64,000 nucleotides of DNA from Selenomonadales bacterium. Its GTDB lineage: Bacteria; Bacillota; Negativicutes; Sporomusales; UBA7701. Position numbers and translations under genes: made by a program. Shown one piece after another: positions 35,701 to 43,832 of this stretch. Under the pieces are notes generated by a model. That model was not told where the DNA came from, made no database searches, and was given only the letters and a program-made list of their open reading frames with translations. The first letter of the stretch is position 1. Each line of letters opens with the position of its first letter. The stretch spans positions 62,001 to 126,000 of the forward strand of contig JAHDOI010000019.1 of the NCBI GenBank assembly GCA_018434945.1, in the 5' to 3' direction.

Positions 35701-35992
35701 GGAATGTGCGGCCGTGGCGGTGGAGGAGGAAGGAGTACCACAGCAGTACGGGAGCGGCGGGGGCGGTGATTTCGGCCTGGTAGACCCGGTTGTCGCCTTC
35801 TTCGCGCCACAGGGACATGGTTATGTCGCTGTCGCCCTTGCCGTCCTGCCACAGGCGGAGGACGGCGGCCTCCGGCCGGTCGGGGGTGCGGACGGTGAGG
35901 CGCAGTGTCACGGGCGTGCGACAAGAAACAGCCCCGAAAGGGCTGCGGTAGAATTGTTTATGGGAGTCGTGGAGGAGCCAGTCGTTGTCCAT
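32753..35992 (-). CDS. fused GH13 alpha-glucan hydrolase and GH77 4-alpha-glucanotransferase
   Basis: The 1079-residue protein joins a neopullulanase-like GH13 part (about 1-590) to a MalQ-type GH77 part (about 595-1079). GH13 catalytic residues lie in GWRLDVADEL (Asp), VLIGEVWED (Glu) and LLGSHDVPR (Asp). GH77 ones lie in AVRIDHFRGFEAFWAVP (Asp), PVIAEDLGV (Glu) and GTHDNDTILGW (Asp). It should debranch or cut alpha-glucan and rearrange the maltodextrins. There is no signal peptide, so it is cytosolic. The junction SGAVFLKRRDDPPAFPRSAG is continuous with no frameshift. Confidence 0.92.
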   Translation of the reverse strand: MDNDWLLHDSHKQFYRSPFGAVSCRTPVTLRLTVRTPDRPEAAVLRLWQDGKGDSDITMSLWREEGDNRVYQAEITAPAAPVLLWYSFLLHRHGRTFRYGNNPARRGGRGQIYDHDPAAWQITVHRPDAVTPQWLKDAVIYQIFVDRFHNGNPGGAIMNPPKASLIHPYWDAIPFYVRDTRTGAIFAYDFFGGNLKGVLDKLPYLKDLGVTVLYFNPVFESPSNHKYDTGDYKTIDPMFGDNALFAALCAKAGELGMRVILDGVFSHTGSDSRYFNRDGRYPGPGAYQSRESPYYKWYRFSHWPEQYESWWGIGTLPNVNELEPSYVDYIIEAHDSVVRHWARLGVKGWRLDVADELPDEFIARLRAVLKQEDPDAVLIGEVWEDASNKESYGHRRQYFLGDGLDAATGYPFRAILLDFALGRRDAQEVQAALMSLYENYPRENFYASMNLLGSHDVPRALTLLGEAPDPEKMTISDQARYRLPPEQRRLGLARLKLLALFQLTFPGAPCIYYGDEAGVEGYTDPFNRGTYPWGSEDGDLLAWYRKLTALRRRHAVLRSGEWLPLHAKGDVYGYIRRIGRGQDAFGRPEKPNTAIILLNRSPHQPVRLDLDIGAYCAGELYNALADCQPVTARDGKLSLVLGPLSGAVFLKRRDDPPAFPRSAGVLLHPTSLPGGDLGPSAYRFVDWLAAAGQKWWQILPLNPPGWGGSPYQSASAFAGSPALISPEIPVDEAGYPAFLAENALWLDNYATYAALKDRFGGLPWTEWEPDAAERHTASLADDIERIRRQQYRFFAQWQALKAYANARGVKIIGDIPIFVAADSADVWANRHLFRLDKDGRPLAVAGVPPDYFSATGQLWGNPLYDWDAMAADGYRWWQERLAQAFRLADAVRIDHFRGFEAFWAVPYGEATAERGEWVKGPGAPFFAAMEKYFGRLPVIAEDLGVITPAVESLRDKFALPGMKILQFALEGGDWPDGEDNAVVYTGTHDNDTILGWHRERTGDGGADGAVCWQYIEKAYEAAACLAVIPLQDILGRGGEARMNTPGTVGGHNWAWRYNEGDITPEIAARLAVLTAKYGR

Positions 35993-36020
35993 GCGTCACC
36001 TGTGCCTCCTAGCTTATTTC

Positions 36021-36285
36021 CGCGGAAGATTGCATCACCGCTCGCGTGTCTGCGGGTGAACGCTCTGTAAGCAGGCACACGCCGCTTTAGCGGCGATGTG
36101 ATCGCTTATGCCCGAAGGGCGACGACTTGCGCCGACTCAGCCGAACCGGCGCCAAACGGGCGTCCGTGCCCGTTGTCGCCTCGCCCGGCCGTCCATGGCC
36201 GGGCGTACGGTTTCGTTCGCGGCTTGCTGCGTCTACAGCGCGTAACACCCTCCGCCAATGCTCGCTTGCGATAGCAACTTCCGCT
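36021..36285. repeat. dispersed repeat B, copy 2
   Basis: The ends form imperfect inverted repeats (GCGGAAGATTGCATCACCGC on the left, GCTTGCGATAGCAACTTCCGC on the right, 21 bases). Inside lie CTTGCGCCGACTCAGCCG and the perfect palindrome GCCCGGCC-GTCCAT-GGCCGGGC. It fills the gap between the GH13-GH77 and glgP genes. Confidence 0.75.
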
Positions 36286-36317
36286 AAGCGCAACACAGGC
36301 GCAATGCATACCAAGGC

Positions 36318-38843
36318 TTAATTGTATGTGGCGTTGGTGAGGGTGGCCTGGAGGGCGGGACGGTGGGCGAGGGTGCAGCCGCTCTGGGCGTGGGCGAAGG
36401 CGTCGTCGGCGCTGCAATAGCAGCGGACGGGGGCTTCGGGGCGCAAGCGCCAGATGTCGACGGCGTATTCAGTGAAGGTGCGGTCGCCGGAAAATTTGCC
36501 GGAGTGGGCGATGTTGCGGATGCACATGTCGAGCCAGCGGCGCTTGTCGCGGTAGCGGCGCTCGAGCTCTTTCTGGGCGTCGACGTAGGCGGCGAAGTCT
36601 TTGAGGACGAGGAAGTGGTCGCCGTGATGGAGGAAGGAGTCGAAGATGGGGCGGTATTCTTCGGGGCCGCCGGGCAGGAAGCCGCTCAAAAGCTGGTCGA
36701 GAACGGTTTTGACTCGCATGTCGCTGTTATAAATATCCCAGGGGTTGTAGCCGCCGCGCTCGTAGATGGCGAGGACTTCGTCGGCGGTGAGGCCGAAGGT
36801 GATGATGTTGTCTTCGCCGACGGCGTTCATGATTTCGATGTTGCCGCCGTCGAGGGTGCCGATGATGACCGCGCCGTTCATGATGAATTTCATGTTGCCG
36901 GTGCCGCAGGCTTCGCGGCTGGCGGTGGGTATCTGTTCGCTGACGTCGGTGGCCGGGAGGAGCAGTTCGAGGAGGGAGACGTTGTAGTTTTCGAGGAAGA
37001 TCACCTTGATTTTGTCATTGATGCTTTTGTCGTTGTTGACGACGTCGGCGAGGTTGGTTATGAATTTGATGGCCAGCTTGGCGAGACGGTACGCGGGGGC
37101 GGCTTTGCCGCCGAAGATGAATGTCCGCGGAGTCAAATCCATGCCGGGGTCGGCCTTGAGGCGGTTGTAGAGGTGCATGATGTGGAAGGCGTTCATGGTC
37201 TGGCGCTTGTAGCCGTGGATGCGTTTGACGTGGGTGTCGAAGATCGAATCGGGGTCGACCTTGAGGCCGGTGGTGTCGCGGATATGGGCGGCAAGCTTGC
37301 TTTTGTGCCAGCGGCGGATGGCGGCGAACCTGTCCTGGAAGGCAGGATCGGCGGCGTGGGGCAGCAGGCCGAGGAGGTCGCAGGGGTACTGGACCCACTG
37401 CCGGCCGACGGTTTCGCCCAGGAGGGCGGCGAGTTGGGGGTTGGCCTTGACGAGGAAGCGGCGGTGGGTGACGCCGTTTGTTTTGTTGGTGAATTTGCCG
37501 GGGTAGAACTGGTGGAAGTTGCTCATGACCCGCTCTTTGAGGATGCGGGTGTGGAGCTGGGCGACGCCGTTGACGCTGTGGCTGCCGGCGATGGCGAGGT
37601 GGGCCATGTGGACCCGCCCGTCGGCTATGACGGCCATCGAACGGATGCGGTCCCAGTCGCCGGGGTAGCGCTGCCACAGCTCGCGGCAGAAGCGCTCGTT
37701 GATTTCGTTGACGATGATGAAGAGGCGCGGCAGCAGGGCCTGGAAGAGGTCGACAGGCCACGTCTCGAGGGCCTCGGGGAGGATGGTGTGGTTTGTGTAG
37801 GATATGGTGGCGACGGTGAGGCTCCAGGCTTCGTCCCAGCCCATGCCGTGCTCGTCGATGAGGAGGCGCATGAGCTCGGGGACGGCCAACGCGGGGTGGG
37901 TGTCGTTGATGTGGATGGCGACGTGGTCGCTGAGGCGGGAGAGGGGAACGCCTCGTCGCCCAAGGTCGGCGAGGATGGCCTGGAGGCTGGCGCTGGTGAG
38001 GAAGTAGTGCTGTTTGAGCCTGAGCACCCGGCCGTCGTAGGTGGAGTCGTCGGGGTAGAGGACGCTGGTGATGGTTTCGACGTCGTTTTTGTATTCGATG
38101 GTTTTGAGGCAGTCGTTGCGGTTGGTGGCCGAGCAGACGAAGTCGGTGCGGTGCGGCTCGGCGCTCCAGAGGCGGAGGGTGTTGACGGTGTCGCTCAGGT
38201 AGCCGACGACAGGGACGTCGTAGGGGACGGCCAGCACTGTTTCGTAGTTTTCGTGACGGTAGCGGAGCTTGCCGTTGAGTTCGGCGGCGACGGTGCCGCC
38301 GAAGCGGATGTCGACGGCTTCATCGGGGCGGCGGAATTCATAGATGAAGCCGGTTTTGAGCCAGTCGTCGGGGACTTCGATCTGACGGCCGCCGACGATG
38401 CCCTGCTCGAAGAAGCCGTAGCGGTAGCGAAGGCCGCAACCGTGGCCGGGGAGGCCTTCGGCGGCCATGGAGTCGAGGTAGCAGGCGGCGAGGCGCCCGA
38501 GGCCGCCGTTGCCGAGGCCGGGGTCTTCTTCGACTTCGAGGAGAGCGCCGAGGTCGACGCCTAGGCCCGCGAGGGCGGCGGCGGCGGTGTCGCGCAGGCC
38601 GAGGTTGATGAGGTACATGTCGGTGAGGCGGCCGAGGAGGAACTCAATAGACAAGTAGTAGACCTGCTTCCCCTGGCGCTGGCGGCTGCGCGACTGCAGC
38701 CACCGCCGGCCAATATGGTCCCGGATGAGGCTGCCGAGCGCCTGGTACCTCTCGCCGTCCGAGGTCTCTTCGAGCGGTTTGCCGTGCAGCTGGGCCACTT
38801 TGTCCTGATACTGGCGCTGGAATTCTTCTTTGTCGATGTGCAT
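36318..38843 (-). CDS. glgP: glycogen phosphorylase
   Basis: The 841-residue protein has the pyridoxal-phosphate site EACGTGNMKFIMNGAVIIG, with the cofactor Lys and its surrounding motif intact. RIHGYKRQTMNAFHIMHLYN and GNGGLGRLAACYLDSMA are also typical. It releases glucose-1-phosphate from glycogen. The ribosome site AAGGAGG lies 6 bases before the ATG. Upstream glgA overlaps its first 200 bases in another frame. Confidence 0.95.
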   Translation of the reverse strand: MHIDKEEFQRQYQDKVAQLHGKPLEETSDGERYQALGSLIRDHIGRRWLQSRSRQRQGKQVYYLSIEFLLGRLTDMYLINLGLRDTAAAALAGLGVDLGALLEVEEDPGLGNGGLGRLAACYLDSMAAEGLPGHGCGLRYRYGFFEQGIVGGRQIEVPDDWLKTGFIYEFRRPDEAVDIRFGGTVAAELNGKLRYRHENYETVLAVPYDVPVVGYLSDTVNTLRLWSAEPHRTDFVCSATNRNDCLKTIEYKNDVETITSVLYPDDSTYDGRVLRLKQHYFLTSASLQAILADLGRRGVPLSRLSDHVAIHINDTHPALAVPELMRLLIDEHGMGWDEAWSLTVATISYTNHTILPEALETWPVDLFQALLPRLFIIVNEINERFCRELWQRYPGDWDRIRSMAVIADGRVHMAHLAIAGSHSVNGVAQLHTRILKERVMSNFHQFYPGKFTNKTNGVTHRRFLVKANPQLAALLGETVGRQWVQYPCDLLGLLPHAADPAFQDRFAAIRRWHKSKLAAHIRDTTGLKVDPDSIFDTHVKRIHGYKRQTMNAFHIMHLYNRLKADPGMDLTPRTFIFGGKAAPAYRLAKLAIKFITNLADVVNNDKSINDKIKVIFLENYNVSLLELLLPATDVSEQIPTASREACGTGNMKFIMNGAVIIGTLDGGNIEIMNAVGEDNIITFGLTADEVLAIYERGGYNPWDIYNSDMRVKTVLDQLLSGFLPGGPEEYRPIFDSFLHHGDHFLVLKDFAAYVDAQKELERRYRDKRRWLDMCIRNIAHSGKFSGDRTFTEYAVDIWRLRPEAPVRCYCSADDAFAHAQSGCTLAHRPALQATLTNATYN

Positions 38844-40269
38844 GGGCGGCCTCCTTGACGACGAGTTGGTCGTATAGTTCGCTGTAGCGCCGCGCCGATC
38901 TCTCCCAGCCGTAGTCGCCGCTCATGGCGGTTTTTACGAGGGCCCGCCAGGCGGGCCGGTCGCTGTAGAGGGAGAGCGCCCAACGCAGGGTGTGGAGCAT
39001 GTCGTGGGCGTTGTAGTTGGCGAAGCTGAAGCCGTTGCCTTCGCCGGTGTACTGGTTGAAGGGGCGGACGGTGTCGCGCAGGCCGCCGGTCTCGCGTACG
39101 AGCGGCAGGGCTCCGTAGCGCATGGCGGTGAGCTGGGCGAGGCCGCAGGGCTCGAAGAGCGAGGGCATGAGGAAGAGGTCGGCGGCGGCGAGGATGCGGC
39201 GGTACATGGCGTCGTCGAAGGGGAGGACGGCGGCCCGGTCGGGGTGGCGGAAGGCGAGGTCGTGGAAGAAGGCGCGGTACCAGTCTTCGCCGTCGCCCAT
39301 GACGACGAGCTGGAGGCCTGTGGCGAGCATTTCTTCGGCGACGCGGACGATGAGGTCGAAGCCCTTCTGGCGGACGAGGCGGGCGACGACGGCGATGAGC
39401 GGCGTTTCGGCCCTGACGGCCATACCGAGCGCCTCCTGGAGCCTGAGCTTGTTTTCGCGCTTGCCTTCCAGACAGCCGGTGACGCCGTAGCGGTGGAAGA
39501 TGTGGGGGTCGGCCGCGGGGTCGTAAGCGTCGCAGTCGATGCCGTTGAGGATGCCGCTGAGGTCGCCGCCCCGCTTCCTGAGCAGGCCGTCGAGCATCTC
39601 GCCGTGGAAGGGGTGGCGGATCTCTTCGGCATAGCTGGGACTGACGGTGGTGACGCGATTGGCGTAGGCGATGCCGGCTTTCATGAAGCTGACCTGGTCG
39701 TAGAATTCGACGCCGTCCGGGGTGAAGTGCTCCCAGCCGAGGTCGACGATGTCGCCCATGACGGCCTTATCGAAGATGCCCTGGTATTTGAGGTTGTGGA
39801 TGGTGAAGACGGTGCGGGCGCTGCCGCCGTGGGCGGCCAGATAGGCGGGGATGAGGCCGGCGTGCCAGTCGTGGCAGTGGAGGATGTCGGGCTTGAAGGC
39901 GAGGCGGGGCAGGGCCTCGAGGACGGCGCGGGCGAAGTAGGCGTAGCGCTCGGCTTCGTCGTAGTGGCCGTAGAGGCGCGGGCGGTCGAAGTAGTAGCGG
40001 TTGTCGAGGAAATAAAAAGGCACGTCCCGGTGCCTGAGGGCGTGGAGGCCGCAGTACTGCCGCCGCCAGCCGACCGGGACGGTCATCTCTGTTACGGGGG
40101 CCAGCTCGGCCCTGAGGCCGGGCGGGACGGTGCCGTAGAGGGGCATTATGACTCTGGCGTCGATACCCAGCCGCCGGAGCGCGCCGGGCAGGGAGCCGAC
40201 GACTTCGCCCAGGCCGCCGCTTTTGGCGAAGGGCGCGGCTTCGGCGGCGGCGAACAGTACTGTGGTCAT
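38644..40269 (-). CDS. glgA: glycogen synthase with reading frame extending into glgP
   Basis: The family part spans about 475 residues: KSGGLGEVVGSLP (ADP-glucose site), HDWHAGLIPAYLA, and the C-terminal EPCGLAQLTAMRYGALPLV with RETGGLRDTV. It transfers glucose from ADP-glucose to glycogen. After LYDQLVVKEAAH the frame has no stop and continues 200 bases into glgP, adding a basic Pro/Arg/Gln-rich tail of about 65 residues that looks like out-of-frame glgP. A small frameshift that removed the normal stop near 38.84 kb would explain this. Confidence 0.9.
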   Translation of the reverse strand: MTTVLFAAAEAAPFAKSGGLGEVVGSLPGALRRLGIDARVIMPLYGTVPPGLRAELAPVTEMTVPVGWRRQYCGLHALRHRDVPFYFLDNRYYFDRPRLYGHYDEAERYAYFARAVLEALPRLAFKPDILHCHDWHAGLIPAYLAAHGGSARTVFTIHNLKYQGIFDKAVMGDIVDLGWEHFTPDGVEFYDQVSFMKAGIAYANRVTTVSPSYAEEIRHPFHGEMLDGLLRKRGGDLSGILNGIDCDAYDPAADPHIFHRYGVTGCLEGKRENKLRLQEALGMAVRAETPLIAVVARLVRQKGFDLIVRVAEEMLATGLQLVVMGDGEDWYRAFFHDLAFRHPDRAAVLPFDDAMYRRILAAADLFLMPSLFEPCGLAQLTAMRYGALPLVRETGGLRDTVRPFNQYTGEGNGFSFANYNAHDMLHTLRWALSLYSDRPAWRALVKTAMSGDYGWERSARRYSELYDQLVVKEAAHAHRQRRIPAPVSGQSGPAARQTARRDLGRREVPGARQPHPGPYWPAVAAVAQPPAPGEAGLLLVY

Positions 40270-40446
40270 GGGCGGTCATCGTTCCTTCTTTCGTGATGAA
40301 TTTTGGCACGTTGGGATTATTGTATGCCGCGGGACGGGCCGTTTATGCGCCGGGAAAAAGAAAAAAGCCCGCGCTGTGGGCGGGATGTAGTCGGGCGGCC
40401 CGGCGGAGCGCGCAGGCGCATGCGCCTGCGCGCTCCACCCCACTTC

Positions 40447-40607
40447 GTCTCTACAAAATATTTTTTGGTGAAAATACCACTTTGGACGAAAAGTGGACTT
40501 TTAGTGGACTATTTGACAAAAAAGCGTGATATGATGATATCGTCAAGAAGACCGCCGAAAGGCGGCCTTCTTAATTTTATGCCGGAAAACGGCAAGGAGG
40601 AGAGGAC
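40447..40607 (+). promoter_or_regulatory. cassette 2 upstream region: promoter and leader hairpin
   Basis: This is nearly identical to 26794-26944. It has the direct repeat GTGGACTTTTAGTGGACT, TTGACA (40513-40518) and the extended -10 TGATATGAT. The hairpin AAGAAGACCGCC-GAAA-GGCGGCCTTCTT is followed by AATTTT, then AAGGAGGAGAGGAC and ATG. The loop differs from cassette 1 (GAAA against AAA) while the stem is conserved. Confidence 0.55.
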
Positions 40608-41894
40608 ATGAACCCGAGGACGAGAGAGGAAGAGTACATGAGGAGGATGAAGGCGCTGGGGTATGAACCGGATTTAAGGGGGATGGACGACGGGGATATC
40701 GAGTGGGAGCTTGGCAAAATGGATGAAGCCAACCGGAGGCGGGAGGCTGAGTGGCAGCAGCCGGTGTACCGGCCGGTGGACCCTGGGCTGAAGGCGCGGA
40801 TTCTGCGCATGTTCGGTCAGCCGCACGACAAAAGCGCCATCCCCAAGGGGCAGGAGTTCTACCTCAACGGCTGGGACAACGGAGAGGATGAGTACAGATT
40901 GCAGAAGAAACCTGCGCCGGGTATGTCGAATCCGTTGAGTGGCGGAACGAGGCGGCCGGAGGAGCCGCTCAATTACTGGGATACGGCATTAAAACGGAGC
41001 AATCACGGCACAGGGAATTGGCTGCAACCGATGAGCGAGACAAGCGGTAAGGATGGCGACAGAAATTGGTGGGTTGATCCGAAAGGAATGTATCCAGCAG
41101 ATTTTACGCAGGTTCAGCTACCCGCGCAACAACCTGCCAGCGAGACCACGACGACTCCCAAACATCCACAAGCCTTATGGGATGAGCACGTATGGAATTC
41201 CCCAGAGGTGATAAGCGCGCAGACGCCCCATGAAAAGCGGACAGCCGTGAATAAGGTAATCGATGAGCGGCGCGGAGAATTCGACGCGGCCTATAAAGCC
41301 GCCTACGGCGACAAAGCCGACAGTCGGTGGAGTAACGACAGGACGTTCACCCTCAATGCAATGGGTGATTACGTATCAGCGGACCAACTGAAGGCTTTCG
41401 GCTGGCAGAACGTGGATGACAAAATGGTGAAAGATTTGAACGATGCGCTGGTAAAGTACGAAATAACTTCGCCGGCACGGATACGGCATTTCCTCGCCCA
41501 GGCTGCAAAGGAGTCAGATATGGGCCAAAGCACGCTTGAATATGGAGACGATGATTATTGGAACAACAATGGGTATGGGAGGAAGTTCAGAGGAGCCGGA
41601 TATATTCAGATGACCTGGCCAGAAGCATATGAAAAATTCGCTAAAGAGGCGAATGACGACGATGTATTAAAAAAAGGTTCGGAATACGTCGCCCAAAAAT
41701 ATCCTTGGCAGGCATCGGCGTTTTGGTGGCACAGGCTTAATCACATGAACGACTTAGTGGATAAATTCGACGGTACCGATGCCTATGCGGATGTTGACAG
41801 GGTGACCGATGTGGTGAATTATTATACTGATCCCAAATCGCGCGCGGAAAGAAAAGAACACTATAAAAAGTGGCTGAGTATTATCCCGGATTAA
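40608..41894 (+). CDS. putative polymorphic effector 2: shared N-terminal module + GH19 lysozyme/chitinase-like domain
   Basis: This is a 428-residue protein. Residues 1-95 match effector 1 at 26945 almost exactly (PVDPGLKARILRMFGQPHDK, QEFYLNGWDNGEDE). A linker of about 160 residues follows. The C-terminal domain (about 255-428) looks like GH19: SADQLKAFGWQ, RIRHFLAQAAKESDMGQSTL with candidate catalytic Glu302, EYG, and FRGAGYIQMTWPEAYEKFAK. It should cut chitin-like or peptidoglycan glycan. It lacks a signal peptide, so export, if any, must depend on the N-terminal module. A DUF3298-like lipoprotein gene follows. Confidence 0.72.
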   Translation: MNPRTREEEYMRRMKALGYEPDLRGMDDGDIEWELGKMDEANRRREAEWQQPVYRPVDPGLKARILRMFGQPHDKSAIPKGQEFYLNGWDNGEDEYRLQKKPAPGMSNPLSGGTRRPEEPLNYWDTALKRSNHGTGNWLQPMSETSGKDGDRNWWVDPKGMYPADFTQVQLPAQQPASETTTTPKHPQALWDEHVWNSPEVISAQTPHEKRTAVNKVIDERRGEFDAAYKAAYGDKADSRWSNDRTFTLNAMGDYVSADQLKAFGWQNVDDKMVKDLNDALVKYEITSPARIRHFLAQAAKESDMGQSTLEYGDDDYWNNNGYGRKFRGAGYIQMTWPEAYEKFAKEANDDDVLKKGSEYVAQKYPWQASAFWWHRLNHMNDLVDKFDGTDAYADVDRVTDVVNYYTDPKSRAERKEHYKKWLSIIPD

Positions 41895-41922
41895 GCTCCA
41901 ACTTGTAAAACGTACAGAATGG

Positions 41923-41967
41923 TACTTGGCTGATTTGTATGGTATAATTATACAAATCAGCCAAGTA
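41923..41967 (+). terminator. perfect 17-bp hairpin between effector 2 and its partner
   Basis: TACTTGGCTGATTTGTA pairs perfectly with TACAAATCAGCCAAGTA across an 11-base loop. TTTCTTTTCC follows, so it may terminate or attenuate. The loop includes TATAAT, which could also be a -10 for the lipoprotein gene. Confidence 0.65.
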
Positions 41968-41998
41968 TTTCTTTTCCTCAGGAGGGCACACTAATCGC

Positions 41999-42883
41999 AT
42001 GAAGACATATATATTTACCATTTTCATTTCTTTCGTTTTAGCTTTTCTGCTAATCGCTTGCAGCCCTGAAAGGAAAACCGAAGCCGTAACCGGGACTGGT
42101 AGCGCCCCCACCGTTTCAACCGAGTCGGTAGCCCAAAATGTCCTGAAGAAAAAAGATGAAAGTCGGTCGCTCAATGGAGCAACCGGAAAGCAGAATGCTA
42201 AATACCAGATTGTCAGCAAAACTTTTATAGTTTATAACGATTCGATGGATCTAGCCATACGATATCCGCAGATTAACAATCTGGGCGACGATGACCGCCA
42301 AAACGAGCTAAATGAGTTGATCAAGAAAGGAGCAATACCTGGGCAATTCGTAAACTACATTGGCAAAAGCCTATTCACGTTGCCGATCGACTATAAAATC
42401 ACCTGGCAGAGCGACAAACTGCTGAGCATTCAATATAGCGGGGTCGGATACATTAAAGGCGAGCCGCATCCTAATAATTTCTTCTATACGACTAATATTG
42501 ATATCGTACAAGTTAAGAAGGTAAAATTGAAAGACTTGGTGAGAATCGACGAGAATTTTGCTAAAATACTCCGCAGCGAAAATATCAAGACAGTCAGTCC
42601 TCACCCTGGAGCGCTGACCGGGAAGCAAATTTTTATCGATTATACATCCTTCAATATGGTTGGCGATACAATCAATATGTTCAATGGTGCTGATGAATTG
42701 GATTCTAAGGGGCGGCTCCCAGGGTATTATTGTTATTTTACACAGAATTCCCTAGGAATCAGTGCGGCCGCTTCCCATGCCATCGGCGACCATGCGGAAT
42801 TTGAAATTAAGTACGAGGACATCGCTGAGAGTATTAAAGCCAAAAATGAAGTGTGGAAGGATTTCTTCCCAAAAACGGAATAA
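41999..42883 (+). CDS. lipoprotein with DUF4163/DUF3298-like (RsiV/PdaC-type) domain, candidate lysozyme inhibitor
   Basis: The 294-residue protein has a lipoprotein signal (FVLAFLLIACSPE, lipid Cys 21) and a Ser/Thr-rich linker. Its domain pattern YPQINNLGDDDRQNELNELI then SIQYSGVGYIKGEPHPNNFF resembles the DUF4163-DUF3298 pair. In RsiV, DUF3298 binds lysozyme. Placed right after a GH19-type effector, it is a natural candidate for a periplasmic or surface inhibitor protecting the producer. AGGAGG is 12 bases before the ATG, a long spacing. Confidence 0.65.
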   Translation: MKTYIFTIFISFVLAFLLIACSPERKTEAVTGTGSAPTVSTESVAQNVLKKKDESRSLNGATGKQNAKYQIVSKTFIVYNDSMDLAIRYPQINNLGDDDRQNELNELIKKGAIPGQFVNYIGKSLFTLPIDYKITWQSDKLLSIQYSGVGYIKGEPHPNNFFYTTNIDIVQVKKVKLKDLVRIDENFAKILRSENIKTVSPHPGALTGKQIFIDYTSFNMVGDTINMFNGADELDSKGRLPGYYCYFTQNSLGISAAASHAIGDHAEFEIKYEDIAESIKAKNEVWKDFFPKTE

Positions 42884-42913
42884 GTTCCCCCGCCATTTAA
42901 AACCGCGGCTTGC

Positions 42914-43094
42914 CGGGGCCGTTCAGAAGTGCCCAGATGCAAGGGCGCACCGGAGGCTGTCACCGGAAGCGTACACGAACGTACGCTGCACCCGTAAAGG
43001 GTAGGCCGCAGTTCTAACCGCTAAAGCGCTAAGAACTGCGCACAGGATGGCAGCCGAGGAGCAACACAGCAGATGGGCGCTTATGGGCGGCTCC
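42914..43094. repeat. dispersed palindromic repeat A, copy 3
   Basis: This copy begins GCCGGGGCCGTTCAGAAGTG and carries AGCGTAC-ACGAA-CGTACGCT. An extra internal hairpin (GCCGCAGTTCT ... AGAACTGCGC) of about 55 bases is inserted after it. The right arm is degenerate (TTATGGGCGGC for TTATCAACGGC). Confidence 0.75.
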
Positions 43095-43116
43095 CACAAA
43101 TTATAGCCCAGTAACG

Positions 43117-43160
43117 ACAAAAGAACCCTGACCAATTGGTCAGGGTTCTTTTCGTTTTTT
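43117..43160. terminator. bidirectional intrinsic terminator
   Basis: AAAAGAACCCTGACCAATTG pairs with itself as AAGAACCCTGACCAA/TTGGTCAGGGTTCTT and ends in a T-run. It terminates the minus-strand gene at 43167. Confidence 0.85.
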
Positions 43161-43166
43161 TCGAAA

Positions 43167-43718
43167 TTACTGGCGAAATTCAACTTCAATTTCCCCCATC
43201 CAGAAAAAAGAACGCACCAAGTATAAAAATACGTCGCGATTCTTTTCGGCCAGATCTCTTGAGGCGGTTAGGACGAGTATGGCGTAGAGCGGAAATTTTT
43301 CGCCGGGGTCGATGTAACAGAGATAGTCGATCTGGTCGTCGTTTATGATGTACTTTTTCGCGGCATATGTGTATTTAAGGCCGGGGATATCAAATTCCTC
43401 GAAGGCAATCTTTTTTTTCCTGGTGGAAAAGTTGTTCATATCGGCCTGGAGGTGCTGGGCAACGGTAAGGCCGTTCTTGGCAAGGACCCGGATATACATC
43501 AGGGCCGGAGACGAATTGAAATCGTAGCCGGGCATGCGGAAATAGACGTTGACCTTGTTGCGGCTGGCGTCGTTGGTTATTCCTTCCCAACCGGACGGCT
43601 CGGTTACTTTGCAGGCAAAGCCCTGACCGTAGACGATGAGCGCTTCCTCCGCGAAGGCAACACCGCCAAGGCAAAATAAAACAAGCAAGGTAAGGAGCGC
43701 ACACTTGACGATTTTCAT
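43167..43718 (-). CDS. exported protein of unknown function
   Basis: The 183-residue protein has a signal peptide (IVKCALLTLLVLFCLGGVAFA). The mature part includes ACKVTEPSGWEGITNDASRN and VYFRMPGYDFNSSPALMYIR. I recognise no family. GAGGGGTG precedes the ATG. It lies near cassette 2 but on the opposite strand. Confidence 0.7.
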   Translation of the reverse strand: MKIVKCALLTLLVLFCLGGVAFAEEALIVYGQGFACKVTEPSGWEGITNDASRNKVNVYFRMPGYDFNSSPALMYIRVLAKNGLTVAQHLQADMNNFSTRKKKIAFEEFDIPGLKYTYAAKKYIINDDQIDYLCYIDPGEKFPLYAILVLTASRDLAEKNRDVFLYLVRSFFWMGEIEVEFRQ

Positions 43719-43832
43719 GTCGTTTCACCCCTCGCAGCCGCATTCCAGTTAGTTGTTATTTTGACAAAAAAAGGCAATGTCCTCTTTTTCAATTACCGCC
43801 GGGCGTGCCCTCTCCCCCGTCCCTGGAATGCC

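Noticed and set aside
32753-35992. GH13-GH77 junction as a sequencing frameshift joining two genes
   Set aside because: The frame is continuous with sensible linker sequence and both halves are complete.
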